A DNA stretch of 64,000 nt from Mesorhizobium sp. (GTDB lineage: Bacteria > Pseudomonadota > Alphaproteobacteria > Rhizobiales > Rhizobiaceae). The notes below the pieces were generated by a model. The model worked only from the letters and a program-made list of their open reading frames with translations, was not told the DNA's origin and made no database searches. The position numbers were made by a program, and so were the translations under genes. How positions within the stretch are numbered: the first letter of the stretch is position 1; every line of letters starts with the position of its first letter. Of the stretch, positions 24,735-33,292 are shown piece by piece. The stretch is from positions 142,054 through 206,053 of the forward strand of contig SAKE01000010.1 in assembly GCA_004017275.1 (NCBI GenBank), given 5' to 3'.

Positions 24735-25664
24735 TCAAAACGCCACCCGGTCACCGCCCTTGAGCGCCAGCATGTTGCGCGCTTCGGTGGGCGTGGCAAC
24801 CTCCAGCGACAGCCCGTCGAGAATGCCACTGATACGGCGTACCTGATCGGCATTGGATTTCGCCAGCTGGCGGCCGTCATAGAGACTGTCCTCCAACCCG
24901 ACCCGGACATTGCCGCCCATCGCCGCGGCGATCGAGATCAGCGGCATCTGCTGACGGCCGGCGGCCAGCACGGAGAACTGATAGCTGTCACCGAACAGCT
25001 TGTCGGCGATCCGCTTCATGTGGACGAGATTGTCCGGATCGGCGCCGATGCCGCCGAGAATGCCAAGGACGAACTGGATGAACAGCGGTCCCGACACCAG
25101 ACCCCGGTCGCGGAAATGCGCCAGCGAATAGAGATGGCCGACATCGTAGCATTCGAATTCGAAGCGCGTGCCGCAGCCCTTGCCCAGTCTCTCCAGCACG
25201 CCTTCCATATCGGCAAACGTGTTCTTGAAGATGGTGTCGCGGGTGGCTTCCAGCAGCTTGGGTTCCCACTCATGCTGCCACTCCCTCGGCTTGTCGAGCA
25301 TCGGGAACAGCGCGAAATTCATCGAACCCATATTGAGCGAGCACATTTCGGGTTCGGCCCTGAGCGGTGCGGCCAGCCGCTGGTCCAGCGTCATCAGCGA
25401 AGAGCCGCCGGTGGTGATGTTGATCACCGCATCCGTCGCCTGCTTGATGCGCGGCAGGAACTGCATATAGACGTCCGGATCGGCGGTCGGGCGGCCATCT
25501 CTGGGGTCGCGGGCGTGCAGATGCAGGATCGAGGCGCCGGCTTCGGCCGCCGCGATCGCGTCGGCGGCGATCTGGTCCGGCGTCACCGGCAGATAGGGCG
25601 ACATCGACGGCGTGTGCACCGAGCCGGTGACGGCGCAGGTGATGATGACTTTTCTTGCCGCCAT
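24735..25664 (-). CDS. BKACE-family beta-keto acid cleavage enzyme (DUF849)
   Basis: BKACE enzymes condense a beta-keto acid with acetyl-CoA and release acetoacetate plus a new acyl-CoA. The 309-residue TIM-barrel protein has the zinc-binding ILHLHARDPRDGRP segment (two His), the VITCAVTGSVHTPSMSP N-terminus, INITTGGSS and GNVRVGLEDSLYDG, where the Glu is the third metal ligand. The start at 25664 gives the family-typical MAARKVIIT opening. It lies 4 bases after the aminotransferase gene in the same direction, suggesting the substrate arises by transamination of a beta-amino acid. Confidence 0.92.
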   Translation of the reverse strand: MAARKVIITCAVTGSVHTPSMSPYLPVTPDQIAADAIAAAEAGASILHLHARDPRDGRPTADPDVYMQFLPRIKQATDAVINITTGGSSLMTLDQRLAAPLRAEPEMCSLNMGSMNFALFPMLDKPREWQHEWEPKLLEATRDTIFKNTFADMEGVLERLGKGCGTRFEFECYDVGHLYSLAHFRDRGLVSGPLFIQFVLGILGGIGADPDNLVHMKRIADKLFGDSYQFSVLAAGRQQMPLISIAAAMGGNVRVGLEDSLYDGRQLAKSNADQVRRISGILDGLSLEVATPTEARNMLALKGGDRVAF

Positions 25665-25668
25665 TCTG

Positions 25669-27054
25669 CTATTCCCGGCCTTCGACCGGCAGGTCGAGTT
25701 CGGAGGCGAGAGCATCCAGCGAGTCGCTGATGATGGAGACGATCTCGCCGACCTGTTTCCTGGTGACGATCATCGGCGGCGCGACCATGAAATTGTCGCC
25801 GTCGACGCCGCCCTTGACCCTGCGGCCATAGATGATCAGCCCGCGTTCGTAGGCGAGGTCGAGCAGCCGCTGCGTGGCCTTCTTGTTCTGGTCGATCGGC
25901 CTCAGGGTCTCGGGATCGGCGACCATCTGGGCGCCGGTGAGCAGGCCCTTGCCGCGCACGTCGGCAATGAACGGAAACCGCTTGGCCAGCCCCTTCAGCC
26001 CATCCATCAGCACATCGCCCATGTCAGCCGCATTGGCGATCAGGTCGAGCCGGTCCATTTCACCGAGCACCGCAAGCCCGGCGGCGCAGGCCAGCGGATT
26101 GCCGGCATAGGTGTGGCCGTGCTGGAAGCCGCCGGAGTCGAGCAGCGGCTGCACCAGCCGCATCGGGGCGGCCAGCGCGCCAAGCGGCGCATAGCCCGAT
26201 CCCAGCCCCTTCGACAGCGCGACGATGTCGGGCTTGCAGTTCCAGTGGTCGCCGCCGAGGAATTTGCCGGTGCGGCCGGCCCCGCTCATCACTTCGTCAT
26301 GGATGAGCAGGATGCCGTAGCGGTCGCAGATCTCGCGGATGCGCGGATAATAGCTGTCCGGCGCCACAAGGGCTGCGGTCGCGGCACCCCCGACCGGCTC
26401 CATGATGAAGGCGACCACGCTGTCTGGACCCTCAGTCAGAATCTTCTCCTCCAGCAAGTCGGCATAGCGGATGCCGCGCTGTTCCGTCGAGAGATTGTCG
26501 CGGTCGCGCCAGGCGTTCGGCGCCGGCACGGTCGGCATCACCCGCATCATCGGCTCGAACGTTTCGGCCAGCGCATCGTCGCCGGTGACCGACAGCGAAC
26601 CCAGCGTGCCGCCATGGTAGGAGGGGAAACGCGTGATCACCTTCCAGCGGCTGGCCTGGCCGGTGGCGACGGCCCATTGCCGCGCCAGCTTGATGCAGGA
26701 TTCTGTCGCTTCCGAGCCGCCCGAGACGAAGAAGATCCGGTCCATGCCTTCCGGCAGCTTGCCGGCCAATTCCCGCGCCAGCTCCTCTGCCGGCTCGTTC
26801 TCGAAATGCAGCCGATAGGCGAAGGTGGCGCGGTCCATCTGCCGCTTCATCGCATCCAGCACATTGCGGTTGGAATGGCCGATATTGGCGACCATCGGCC
26901 CGCTCGAGCCGTCGATGAAGCGGCGGCCGTCCTGCGTCCACATATAGATGCCCTCGGCGCGGTCGATCAGCGGCCGGCGCAGGCTGGACAGATAGAACAG
27001 ATGCGACTCTCGCCGGGCATGAGTGTCTTGCGTGGCGATTTGGACTTTCGACAT
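25669..27054 (-). CDS. Class III PLP-dependent aminotransferase
   Basis: A 461-residue aminotransferase of the omega-amino acid/beta-alanine-pyruvate group. The Schiff-base Lys is in DIVALSKGLGSGYAPLGA and the cofactor Asp in ILLIHDEVMSGAGRTGK. It opens with the substrate strand WTQDGRRFIDGSSGPMVANIG. I use Met at 27054, preceded by GGAAAG, rather than an upstream in-frame Met. It begins 2 bases after the dimethylformamidase-like gene and ends 4 bases before BKACE, so the three form one operon. It would convert an amine or beta-amino acid into the keto compound BKACE needs. Confidence 0.92.
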   Translation of the reverse strand: MSKVQIATQDTHARRESHLFYLSSLRRPLIDRAEGIYMWTQDGRRFIDGSSGPMVANIGHSNRNVLDAMKRQMDRATFAYRLHFENEPAEELARELAGKLPEGMDRIFFVSGGSEATESCIKLARQWAVATGQASRWKVITRFPSYHGGTLGSLSVTGDDALAETFEPMMRVMPTVPAPNAWRDRDNLSTEQRGIRYADLLEEKILTEGPDSVVAFIMEPVGGAATAALVAPDSYYPRIREICDRYGILLIHDEVMSGAGRTGKFLGGDHWNCKPDIVALSKGLGSGYAPLGALAAPMRLVQPLLDSGGFQHGHTYAGNPLACAAGLAVLGEMDRLDLIANAADMGDVLMDGLKGLAKRFPFIADVRGKGLLTGAQMVADPETLRPIDQNKKATQRLLDLAYERGLIIYGRRVKGGVDGDNFMVAPPMIVTRKQVGEIVSIISDSLDALASELDLPVEGRE

Positions 27055-27055
27055 G

Positions 27056-28699
27056 TCAGGACTTTCCGAGATAGCGATCGAGGACATTTTTTGTGACGCG
27101 TTCGACTATCGGGTCCTGTCTTAGCAGGCCGGCGACCCATTCGCAGCTTCCGGCGTGGAACACTTCGCCCTTGCCGCGTGGGAAATTGACGATCATGCCG
27201 TTGCCGCGTTTGACTTTTTCCAGATTGGCGTCGCTCGCCTCGCCAAACAGCGTTTCGGCGGTGAAGCGGCCATCCTCATCGGTGAGGAACTGGTCCTCGA
27301 TCGGAATGTCGGCGCTTTCCTCGACTTGGGATGCCATGCCGACGGCGAGAACCTGCAGGCCATCCGGCGCACCGCTGGTGGCGGTCGGGTAGGGCAGGCC
27401 GCCGCGTATCTCGAAGTCGAGCCCGTCGACTTCATAGCCATAGACATGGCTGTCGGCGCCCAGCAGGTCGCCATAGTAGATGCCGGTGCCGGCGAAGGCC
27501 CAATGCTCGGGCCGGTAGACGGGGAAGCCACGCACGCCGCGCGGTGCGCAGCCTCCCCAACCCGCATAGACCCCGCGCGTTGCGTTGAGGCCGAAGGTCG
27601 CCGAACCCGGCCGGCCGATTTCCGGCGCCTCCCAGGAGTTGGTGGCGCGGGTGACGTCGCCGCCTGGGAGATAGGCGGGATCTTCGGCACGCGAGCGATA
27701 TTTATAGCAGACCTGCCGGCGGCCCTCGTCTTCGAGCCGCGTCTGCCACATGAAATTGCCGGCAAAGCGTGCCGCATGACCACCGCGCTCGACATAGGCG
27801 TCGACCGCATCGCGCATTTCCCAAGTCCAGTATTCGTCATGGCCGACGAAAACGGCACAGTCATATCCGTCGAGAATTTCCGGCGAAAAATGCAGATCAT
27901 GCTGGCTGGCGAGATCGACTTCATAGCCGGCCCGCTCAGTGAAGCGGAAGAAGTGGCTGTCATAACTGGCCCAGCCCGACGATGCGTATTTCTTCGAGTG
28001 GCCGGTGGCCAACGCCCACTCCATGTGCGGATAGCGCGGCACCGTCTTCGGCGGCACGGCGACCTCCAGCGGCACACGCGGCGCGTCCTTCGGCAGCACG
28101 ACGAAGCCACGGCACCAGGGGCGCTGCGTCGACACGATGGGCGAATACTGGTTGCGATCCGGCCCGGTGATGCCCTGGTAGTGGTTGGAGCCGCCCCAGG
28201 TGTTGTAGGCAAGCCAGGTTCCCGTAGCAGCTACCTGCAGCACACGGCCAGGTTTGCGGCCTGGCTGCGGGCTGACGATAAAAATATGGTGGCATTGGAT
28301 CGGCTTGCCGTCACGGCCATCTGCGGTCAGCGTCACGCGGTAGGCGCCGGACGGCCAGTCATTTTCCACACGGAACTCGAACGAAGCGTCCCAGCCGCAG
28401 CCTTCGGCCGAACACTGGTCCGGGCTGTCTTGCCAGCGCGCCGCGATGCCCGATTTCTCGAACGTTTTGGTTTCGCTGCCACCATCCCGGGTGATCGTCA
28501 TGCCAAAGGACGGAGCTGTCGAACTGACATGCAGCGCCACCGTCTCGCCGGCGCGATAGGAAAACCGGTCGCTGTAGCACCAGATCTCGCCGCGCTCGCC
28601 ATCCATCCCAGGCCATTCGTAATAGTGGCCGCGCACCGCGTGCCGCCGCTGCTCCGGCGTCAGTCCGAAATCGGGGAATTCGGTCGGCAGATGGGTCAT
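27056..28699 (-). CDS. N,N-dimethylformamidase large-subunit-like protein
   Basis: A 547-residue protein resembling the large (beta) subunit of N,N-dimethylformamidase, a mononuclear-iron amidohydrolase. An immunoglobulin-like segment lies at about residues 45-150. The Rossmann-like catalytic region follows with ATGTWLAYNTWGGSNHYQG, ASYDSHFFRFTERAGYEVD and VGHDEYWTWEMRDAVDAYVE. Tyr and Glu residues there are candidates for the iron site. The small subunit is not seen nearby. It is the first gene of an operon with an aminotransferase and a BKACE enzyme. The natural amide is unknown. Confidence 0.88.
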   Translation of the reverse strand: MTHLPTEFPDFGLTPEQRRHAVRGHYYEWPGMDGERGEIWCYSDRFSYRAGETVALHVSSTAPSFGMTITRDGGSETKTFEKSGIAARWQDSPDQCSAEGCGWDASFEFRVENDWPSGAYRVTLTADGRDGKPIQCHHIFIVSPQPGRKPGRVLQVAATGTWLAYNTWGGSNHYQGITGPDRNQYSPIVSTQRPWCRGFVVLPKDAPRVPLEVAVPPKTVPRYPHMEWALATGHSKKYASSGWASYDSHFFRFTERAGYEVDLASQHDLHFSPEILDGYDCAVFVGHDEYWTWEMRDAVDAYVERGGHAARFAGNFMWQTRLEDEGRRQVCYKYRSRAEDPAYLPGGDVTRATNSWEAPEIGRPGSATFGLNATRGVYAGWGGCAPRGVRGFPVYRPEHWAFAGTGIYYGDLLGADSHVYGYEVDGLDFEIRGGLPYPTATSGAPDGLQVLAVGMASQVEESADIPIEDQFLTDEDGRFTAETLFGEASDANLEKVKRGNGMIVNFPRGKGEVFHAGSCEWVAGLLRQDPIVERVTKNVLDRYLGKS

Positions 28700-28842
28700 G
28701 AACACCTGAAAAGGTCGAAGGCCGCCATTTCGGCGATCCGCCGGTCATGCGTCAAATGGAAACGATCGGGCCAGCATTCGTTAGCCGCGCCCTTGGCCGC
28801 CTCCGTCAAACGGACTATCTCAGGGGAGGCGGCGTTTCCGCC

Positions 28843-29103
28843 ATGGGGGTCGGCATGCTCAGAGTGCAAAAGGTCAAGGTCGACGAGATCTACGTGCCGA
28901 CGGCGCGCAAGAAGACGCTGCATCCCGAGACCGTCCGTCATCTGGCCGAGGACATTCTGGAAAACGGCATGAAGACGCCGATCCAGGTCCGCCATGACGG
29001 CAAGCGCCATATCCTTGTCGAAGGCCTGCACCGGCTGGAAGCGGCAAAGTGGCTCGGCGAGACCGAGATCGAGGCCTATCTGGTGCAAGCCAAGCGCCAC
29101 TGA
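28843..29103 (+). CDS. Short ParB-N-terminal-domain (Srx-like) protein
   Basis: The 86-residue protein is a single ParB/sulfiredoxin-type domain: KVKVDEIYVPTARKKTLHP, LAEDILENGMKTPIQVRHDGK, and YILVEGLHRLEAAKWLGET with the GxHRxxA box. It lacks the central helix-turn-helix of true ParB partition proteins. Such stand-alone domains occur in rhizobial chromosomes with unknown roles, sometimes as CTPases or nucleic-acid binders. A later ATG at 28855 is also possible. It is divergent from the dimethylformamidase-like operon and could regulate it, but nothing proves this. Confidence 0.82.
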   Translation: MGVGMLRVQKVKVDEIYVPTARKKTLHPETVRHLAEDILENGMKTPIQVRHDGKRHILVEGLHRLEAAKWLGETEIEAYLVQAKRH

Positions 29104-29198
29104 CACGGCCAGTTTCTCGGTGCAGAAGTTTGACTGATCAAATTTGCATGCTTTGGTGGACCGCATCCCTTGGCGATTGGCTCAAACGCTCATCGCTT

Positions 29199-29382
29199 CG
29201 TCATCCACGGGCGGAGCAAGGAGCGCAGCGACGCGGCGCAGACCCGAGGATCCATGCCGCGACTTCGAAGCGTTGCTTCGGTGCAGAATTCTGCTCCGCT
29301 GCATTCCTCGACAAAGGTCGCGGCATGGATCCTCGGGTCTCTGCGACGGAGCTGCGCTCCTGCTTCGCCCGTGGATGACGAA
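29199..29382. repeat. Long inverted repeat with about 65-bp arms
   Basis: The left arm, about 29,199-29,263, begins CGTCATCCACGGGCGGAGCA and ends ATCCATGCCGCGAC. The right arm, about 29,317-29,382, is its near-perfect reverse complement ending CGCCCGTGGATGACGAA. A smaller palindrome (GCAGAATTCTGC) lies between the arms. This matches a repeat type common between genes in Mesorhizobium and relatives. Short ORFs that can be read through it on both strands are artefacts of the palindrome. It fills most of the 29,104-29,501 gap. Confidence 0.85.
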
Positions 29383-29501
29383 GTAGGTGATGCCTCGGCT
29401 CAATCAGAGACGGTGTCGACATTTTTTCACTAGCCGGTGTCGGCTTGCGGTTCATCGGCTCGTCCTTGGGACGGAAGCCAGATCAAACGCAGGACACCAT
29501 C

Positions 29502-29987
29502 ATGACCACCAAGCTCGACATCGCCCCCACCAATGACCGTGAACTGGTTCTCGCCCGCGTCATCGATGCGCCGCGCGAGAACGTCTATCGCTGCTGGACT
29601 GATCCGAAACTGATCACGCAATGGTTCTCGCCAAAGCCATGGACGACGCCGCGCGCCGAGATGGATGTGCGCACCGGCGGCTCGAGCCTTGTCGTCATGG
29701 CTAGCCCGGAAGGCAACGAATTTCCCAACCCAGGTGTCTTCCTCGAAGTCGTGCCCGGCAAGAAGATCGTCTTCACCGACACCTACACCCAGGCCTGGGA
29801 GCCGTCGGAAAAGCCGTTCATGACCGTGGTGCTGACCTTCGAGGACGAGGCCAATGGCAGGACCCGTTACATTGCTCGGGTCAAGCACTGGAATGTCGCC
29901 GACCGCGAACAGCACGAGAAGATGGGTTTTCAGGAGGGCTGGGGCCAGTGCACCGACCAGCTCGAAGAGCTCGCCAAAACGCTTTGA
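29502..29987 (+). CDS. SRPBCC/AHSA1 domain protein
   Basis: The 161-residue START-like protein has the AHSA1-type pattern: ELVLARVIDAPRENVYRCWTDP at the N-terminus, WTTPRAEMDVRTGGSSLVVM, then PGKKIVFTDTYTQAWEPS, ending in the helix GFQEGWGQCTDQLEELAKTL. The fold binds hydrophobic ligands in a deep pocket. The specific ligand is unknown. It is followed by an exported hydrolase gene 26 bases downstream, and the two may be co-transcribed. Confidence 0.87.
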   Translation: MTTKLDIAPTNDRELVLARVIDAPRENVYRCWTDPKLITQWFSPKPWTTPRAEMDVRTGGSSLVVMASPEGNEFPNPGVFLEVVPGKKIVFTDTYTQAWEPSEKPFMTVVLTFEDEANGRTRYIARVKHWNVADREQHEKMGFQEGWGQCTDQLEELAKTL

Positions 29988-30013
29988 TATCGCAGGGACG
30001 AGAGGAGATCGAT

Positions 30014-30970
30014 ATGTCCAAAACCTTGCTTTTCGCCATTCTTGCTTCGGCCGCAGCGCTTTTTGCTTCGCCTGATGCCACCAATGCAGAGGAGACAAAA
30101 CCCGCCATGACGACCGAAACGAACGCACTGCCGAAGCCGGAAAAGTCCGGCCTGCTGCCGATCAACGGCCTGAACTACTATTTTGCCATCTATGGCAAGG
30201 GCGAGCCGCTGCTTCTGCTGCATGGCGGCCTTGGCACCACGGACATGTTCGCGCCGATCTTGCCGAAACTTGCCGAAAACCGCACCGTCATCGGCGTCGA
30301 CCTGCAGGGTCATGGCCGCACCGCACTCGGCGACCGCCCATTCACCGTCGAGGCGATGGGCGACGACATGGCTGCCATCGTCAAGGCGCTCGGCTACGAC
30401 AAGGTCGACGTCATGGGCTATTCGCTGGGTGGCGGCGTCGCCTTCCGCATGGCGGTGCAGCATCCTGAGAGCGTGCGACGGCTTGTGCTTGTATCGACCG
30501 GCTACGCCACGGACGGCTTCTACGATGAGATGCGCCCTCAGCAGGCGCAGGTGAGCGCGGCGGCGGCCGAGTTCATGAAGGACACGCCGATGTACAAATC
30601 CTACGTCGCGGTGGCGCCGCATCCGGAGGACTTCCCGAAACTGCTCGATACGCTGGGCAACTTCATGCGCCAGAACCGCGATTACTCGGCCGATGTCGCC
30701 AAGCTGAAGATGCCGGTCATGCTGGCCTATGGCGATAGCGACATGTACAAGCCCGAGCACGAGATCAAGTTTTACCAGATGCTCGGTGGCGGGCTGAAGG
30801 ACGCCGGCTGGATGCGCGAGAATCTGTCGCAGAACCGCCTGGCGATCCTGCCCAACCGAACCCACTATGACGCCTTCTTCGCCCCGGAACTAACGGCCGC
30901 CGCACTGCCGTTCCTCAACGGCGAGACCAAGGTCAAGACCTGGGACGAAGTCGTCAGCGAAACGAAATAG
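30014..30970 (+). CDS. Exported alpha/beta hydrolase
   Basis: A 318-residue alpha/beta hydrolase with a signal peptide at residues 1-24 (SKTLLFAILASAAALFA, cleavage near TNA). It has the LLLHGGLGTTDMF oxyanion strand, nucleophile Ser in MGYSLGGGVAF, the acid Asp in AYGDSDMYKP and His in LPNRTHYDAF. The start follows AGAGGAGAT. A similar layout, including LLIHGGLGHADIW, is found in the hydrolase at 60,343-61,197, so the two are distant paralogues. Confidence 0.88.
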   Translation: MSKTLLFAILASAAALFASPDATNAEETKPAMTTETNALPKPEKSGLLPINGLNYYFAIYGKGEPLLLLHGGLGTTDMFAPILPKLAENRTVIGVDLQGHGRTALGDRPFTVEAMGDDMAAIVKALGYDKVDVMGYSLGGGVAFRMAVQHPESVRRLVLVSTGYATDGFYDEMRPQQAQVSAAAAEFMKDTPMYKSYVAVAPHPEDFPKLLDTLGNFMRQNRDYSADVAKLKMPVMLAYGDSDMYKPEHEIKFYQMLGGGLKDAGWMRENLSQNRLAILPNRTHYDAFFAPELTAAALPFLNGETKVKTWDEVVSETK

Positions 30971-30985
30971 CCGGCTACCTAGTGC

Positions 30986-31015
30986 CATCGGCCATCTCCA
31001 ACGAGATGGCCGATG
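30986..31015. terminator. Bidirectional hairpin between convergent genes
   Basis: A perfect 13-bp stem (CATCGGCCATCTC / GAGATGGCCGATG) with the loop CAAC is centred between the alpha/beta hydrolase stop (+) and the 2OG oxygenase stop (-). There is no T-run, which is common among alphaproteobacterial convergent ends. Confidence 0.65.
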
Positions 31016-31022
31016 GTCATGT

Positions 31023-32051
31023 CTATGAAACCTTCCCCCGGCGCGGCTGCCTCAGATGCTTGATGCCGCTCATCTCGACGAAATTCGTCGCCGTCTCCCA
31101 GAGATAGTCACCGTAGAGAAACGGCTCGAAGAGCTCCGTGTCGGTCAGCGGCAACGGCGCGATCTCCGCGTCGGCGCGTGGCTCGTAGAAGAACGGGATC
31201 GAGAACCGCGTCGTCTTCGGCGCGATCACCCGGTGCCGCGTCGCCCGGACGCGGCCGCCGGTCCAGCGTTCCAGCAGCTGGCCGAAATTGACCGCCAGCG
31301 TGCCGTTGGCCGGCGGCACGTCGATCCATTCGCCGGCGAGGGTCTTGGCCTGCAACCCCTCGACGCCGTCCTGCGCCAGCAAGGTGATGAAGCCGGAATC
31401 GGCATGCTCACGGCCGATGACGGTGCGCGTCTCGCCCTTGTGGACGACGGAAAACTCCGGCCCGCTGGTGTCGATGCCGGCATTGGCGTCGCGCAGGGGG
31501 TAACGGATCAGGCGCAGCGTCGAGATACCATGCTCGAAGTAGCCATCGAAGATCGCTTCGGGCAAGCCAAGTCCGCGAGCGATCGAGCGCATCAGCGCGT
31601 TTCCCACCATCTCCATCGCGCGGTAGTAGTTCGCTGCCGCCGTGCGCCAGCCAGGCAGGGCGTCTTCGGCCGGCAAGGGCGTTGGCTCGCACAACGGATC
31701 GTCGGAAGCCGAGGCACGATCCGCGTGGGCAAGGTCCGGTCCGATGTCGATGCCTTCCTTGTAGGAAACGGCTGTCGGCTGCAGCGGGAACCAGCCGCGA
31801 TAGACGTTCTTTTTCGTACGGTCGAAATTCCAGCGCAGCAGCTTTTGCTTCTGCGCATCGGCAAGCGCGAAGATGCGCAGCAATTGTGCGCGTTTGTCCG
31901 GCGTCAGCCAGTCGTCGCCAGGAAAGTCCCGAACCGCCATGAAGCCGATCCCGGAGGCGGCCGCCATGATCCTGGCGTCGGTGCGATCGCGGGCGGGCGA
32001 GGGCGGCCCGAACAGGTCCGCAATGCCGATGGTTTCGATGTCCGGCGTCAT
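31023..32051 (-). CDS. Isopenicillin-N-synthase-like 2-oxoglutarate/Fe(II) oxygenase
   Basis: The 342-residue protein has the double-stranded beta-helix oxygenase core. The iron triad is His and Asp in REHADSGFITLL and a distal His in RATRHRVI. The 2-oxoglutarate-binding Arg and Ser are in RFSIPFFYEP. The N-terminal DIETIGIADLFGP and FMAVRDFP segments are typical of the DIOX_N/IPNS group. The substrate is unknown; relatives act on amino acids, hormones or antibiotics. No adjacent pathway gene gives context. Confidence 0.9.
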   Translation of the reverse strand: MTPDIETIGIADLFGPPSPARDRTDARIMAAASGIGFMAVRDFPGDDWLTPDKRAQLLRIFALADAQKQKLLRWNFDRTKKNVYRGWFPLQPTAVSYKEGIDIGPDLAHADRASASDDPLCEPTPLPAEDALPGWRTAAANYYRAMEMVGNALMRSIARGLGLPEAIFDGYFEHGISTLRLIRYPLRDANAGIDTSGPEFSVVHKGETRTVIGREHADSGFITLLAQDGVEGLQAKTLAGEWIDVPPANGTLAVNFGQLLERWTGGRVRATRHRVIAPKTTRFSIPFFYEPRADAEIAPLPLTDTELFEPFLYGDYLWETATNFVEMSGIKHLRQPRRGKVS

Positions 32052-32169
32052 GGCTTCGATCCACCCGCATCACTATAATCGATGGTGTTGTATCAAAGCT
32101 TTTCAATTGACCCAACCGGTCCCGCCGCTACCTTGCGCGCCTATTCTCTCCCACCAATGGATCCAGACA

Positions 32170-32568
32170 ATGGCAAGATATGAAGGCGGATGCCTGTGCA
32201 AAGCGGTGCGCTACCGCGCGGACGCGGCCCCCATCAATGAACGCGTCTGCCACTGCAGGGTTTGCCAGAAGGCGCTCGGCGCCGCCTTCAACGCACGCGT
32301 GCTGTTTCGCATCGACGACGTGACGGTCGACGGGCCGCTGGCGACGATAAACTCCTCCCCGGACCTCAAGCGCGGCTTTTGCCCAAGCTGCGGCACGACG
32401 ATGTTTTCGCGGCGCGATTCCGCGGGGATTATCGGCATCACCACCGGCTCGCTCGATGACCCCACGGTTTTCAAGCCGCAAATGCATATTTTCACGGCCT
32501 CGAAGCAGCCTTGGCTGATGCTCGATGACGGCCTGCCGCAGTACGAAGGCGCCCCGCCGCCGGGCTGA
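32170..32568 (+). CDS. GFA (glutathione-dependent formaldehyde-activating-like) family protein
   Basis: The 132-residue protein has the GFA zinc-site pattern: GGCLCKAVRYRA, then CHCRVCQKALGAAF, then GFCPSCGTTMF. Seven Cys residues fit two zinc centres. The C-terminal part PQMHIFTASKQPW is also family-typical. The name reflects the founding enzyme; most members have no demonstrated formaldehyde activity. An in-frame ORF extends far upstream but is non-coding antisense to the oxygenase gene, so the ATG at 32170 is used. Confidence 0.9.
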   Translation: MARYEGGCLCKAVRYRADAAPINERVCHCRVCQKALGAAFNARVLFRIDDVTVDGPLATINSSPDLKRGFCPSCGTTMFSRRDSAGIIGITTGSLDDPTVFKPQMHIFTASKQPWLMLDDGLPQYEGAPPPG

Positions 32569-32576
32569 AAGCTTCT

Positions 32577-32795
32577 TCCTTCTCCCCTTGTGGGGTGAGC
32601 AGCCGGTTCGCGTAAGCGAATTCATCGTGCCGGTGGCACGATGAAAGGCACGCGAACGCTGGGACGCTGCGAAGCAGCGGGGACCCGGCTGGGCGGATCG
32701 TCCGCCGCCCGGCCCTTCGCAGGCTCAGGGCGTTCGAAGCTCGAAAAGCCAAGCAATTGGCTTTTCGTCCGCTGCGCGGACCACTTTTCACCCTC
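32577..32795. repeat. Mosaic intergenic repeat with a 41-bp module shared at 39.4 kb
   Basis: The gap begins with TTCTCCCCTTGTGGGGTGAG and contains a 41-bp module at 32,743-32,784, built from AAAAGCCAAGCAATTGGC followed by GTCCGCTGCGCGGACCAC. The exact reverse complement of the module occurs at 39,403-39,444. The small ORFs across this stretch are repeat-derived. Together with its flanks it fills the 32,569-32,903 gap; no gene is seen. Confidence 0.75.
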
Positions 32796-32903
32796 ACAAA
32801 ATTTAATCCAAATCAACACGAGATAGCCGGCAAAGCGTCATTGGCGGGCCATCATTGTCTCCCTATTTAAGGGTCGCGGGTACGGCATTCGAGGAGACGA
32901 CGG

Positions 32904-33101
32904 ATGAACGACAGCATCAGCACCCTGGACGAGCTTTTGAGCGATCCGATGGTCCTGCTTGTGATGGAGCGCGACCGCGTGCGCCCTGAACAGGTGCGCA
33001 TGCTGCTCGAAAGGGCTCGCCGGCCTTCCCTCGATGAGCCCGAAGTGCCGCCGGCGCATGTGATCGCCAGGGCATGCCAGAAACTCTGGCTCTGCCCGTA
33101 A
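32904..33101 (+). CDS. Small conserved acidic protein of unknown function
   Basis: A 65-residue protein: MNDSISTLDELLSDPMVLLV opens it, followed by ERDRVRPEQVRMLLERARRPS and a C-terminal HVIARACQKLWLCP. The predicted structure is two helices with a proline-rich link. GAGGAG lies 8 bases before the ATG, and codon use fits the genome. No family is recognised. It is monocistronic, with a hairpin 30 bases after the stop. Confidence 0.7.
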   Translation: MNDSISTLDELLSDPMVLLVMERDRVRPEQVRMLLERARRPSLDEPEVPPAHVIARACQKLWLCP

Positions 33102-33130
33102 GCGCGTTGCGATTTTTTCCTATGAATCTC

Positions 33131-33155
33131 AAGCCGGCCCAGTGTGGGTCGGCTT
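33131..33155. terminator. Hairpin after the small acidic protein gene
   Basis: An 11-bp stem with one G-T pair (AAGCCGGCCCA / TGGGTCGGCTT, loop GTG) lies 30 bases downstream of the stop at 33,101. No T-run follows on the (+) strand, so termination here is only probable. Confidence 0.45.
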
Positions 33156-33292
33156 CGACTCGCGCGCATCCCGGCGCACCAGCTTACAAATCCGTAAATT
33201 GATTATCCGACCCATGACGATATGGCTTGCCCTGGATTGACCGATACAGGTCGGTCCGCGCAAGTCCGATCTCTCATGCATGGAATTCGACA

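Noticed and set aside
29182..29455. Several ORFs of 70-87 residues on both strands
   Set aside because: All are produced by the long inverted repeat and resemble each other for that reason.
32641..32826. 61-residue (+) reading frame after the GFA gene
   Set aside because: Encoded largely by repeat modules that recur at 39.4 kb; no start signal.
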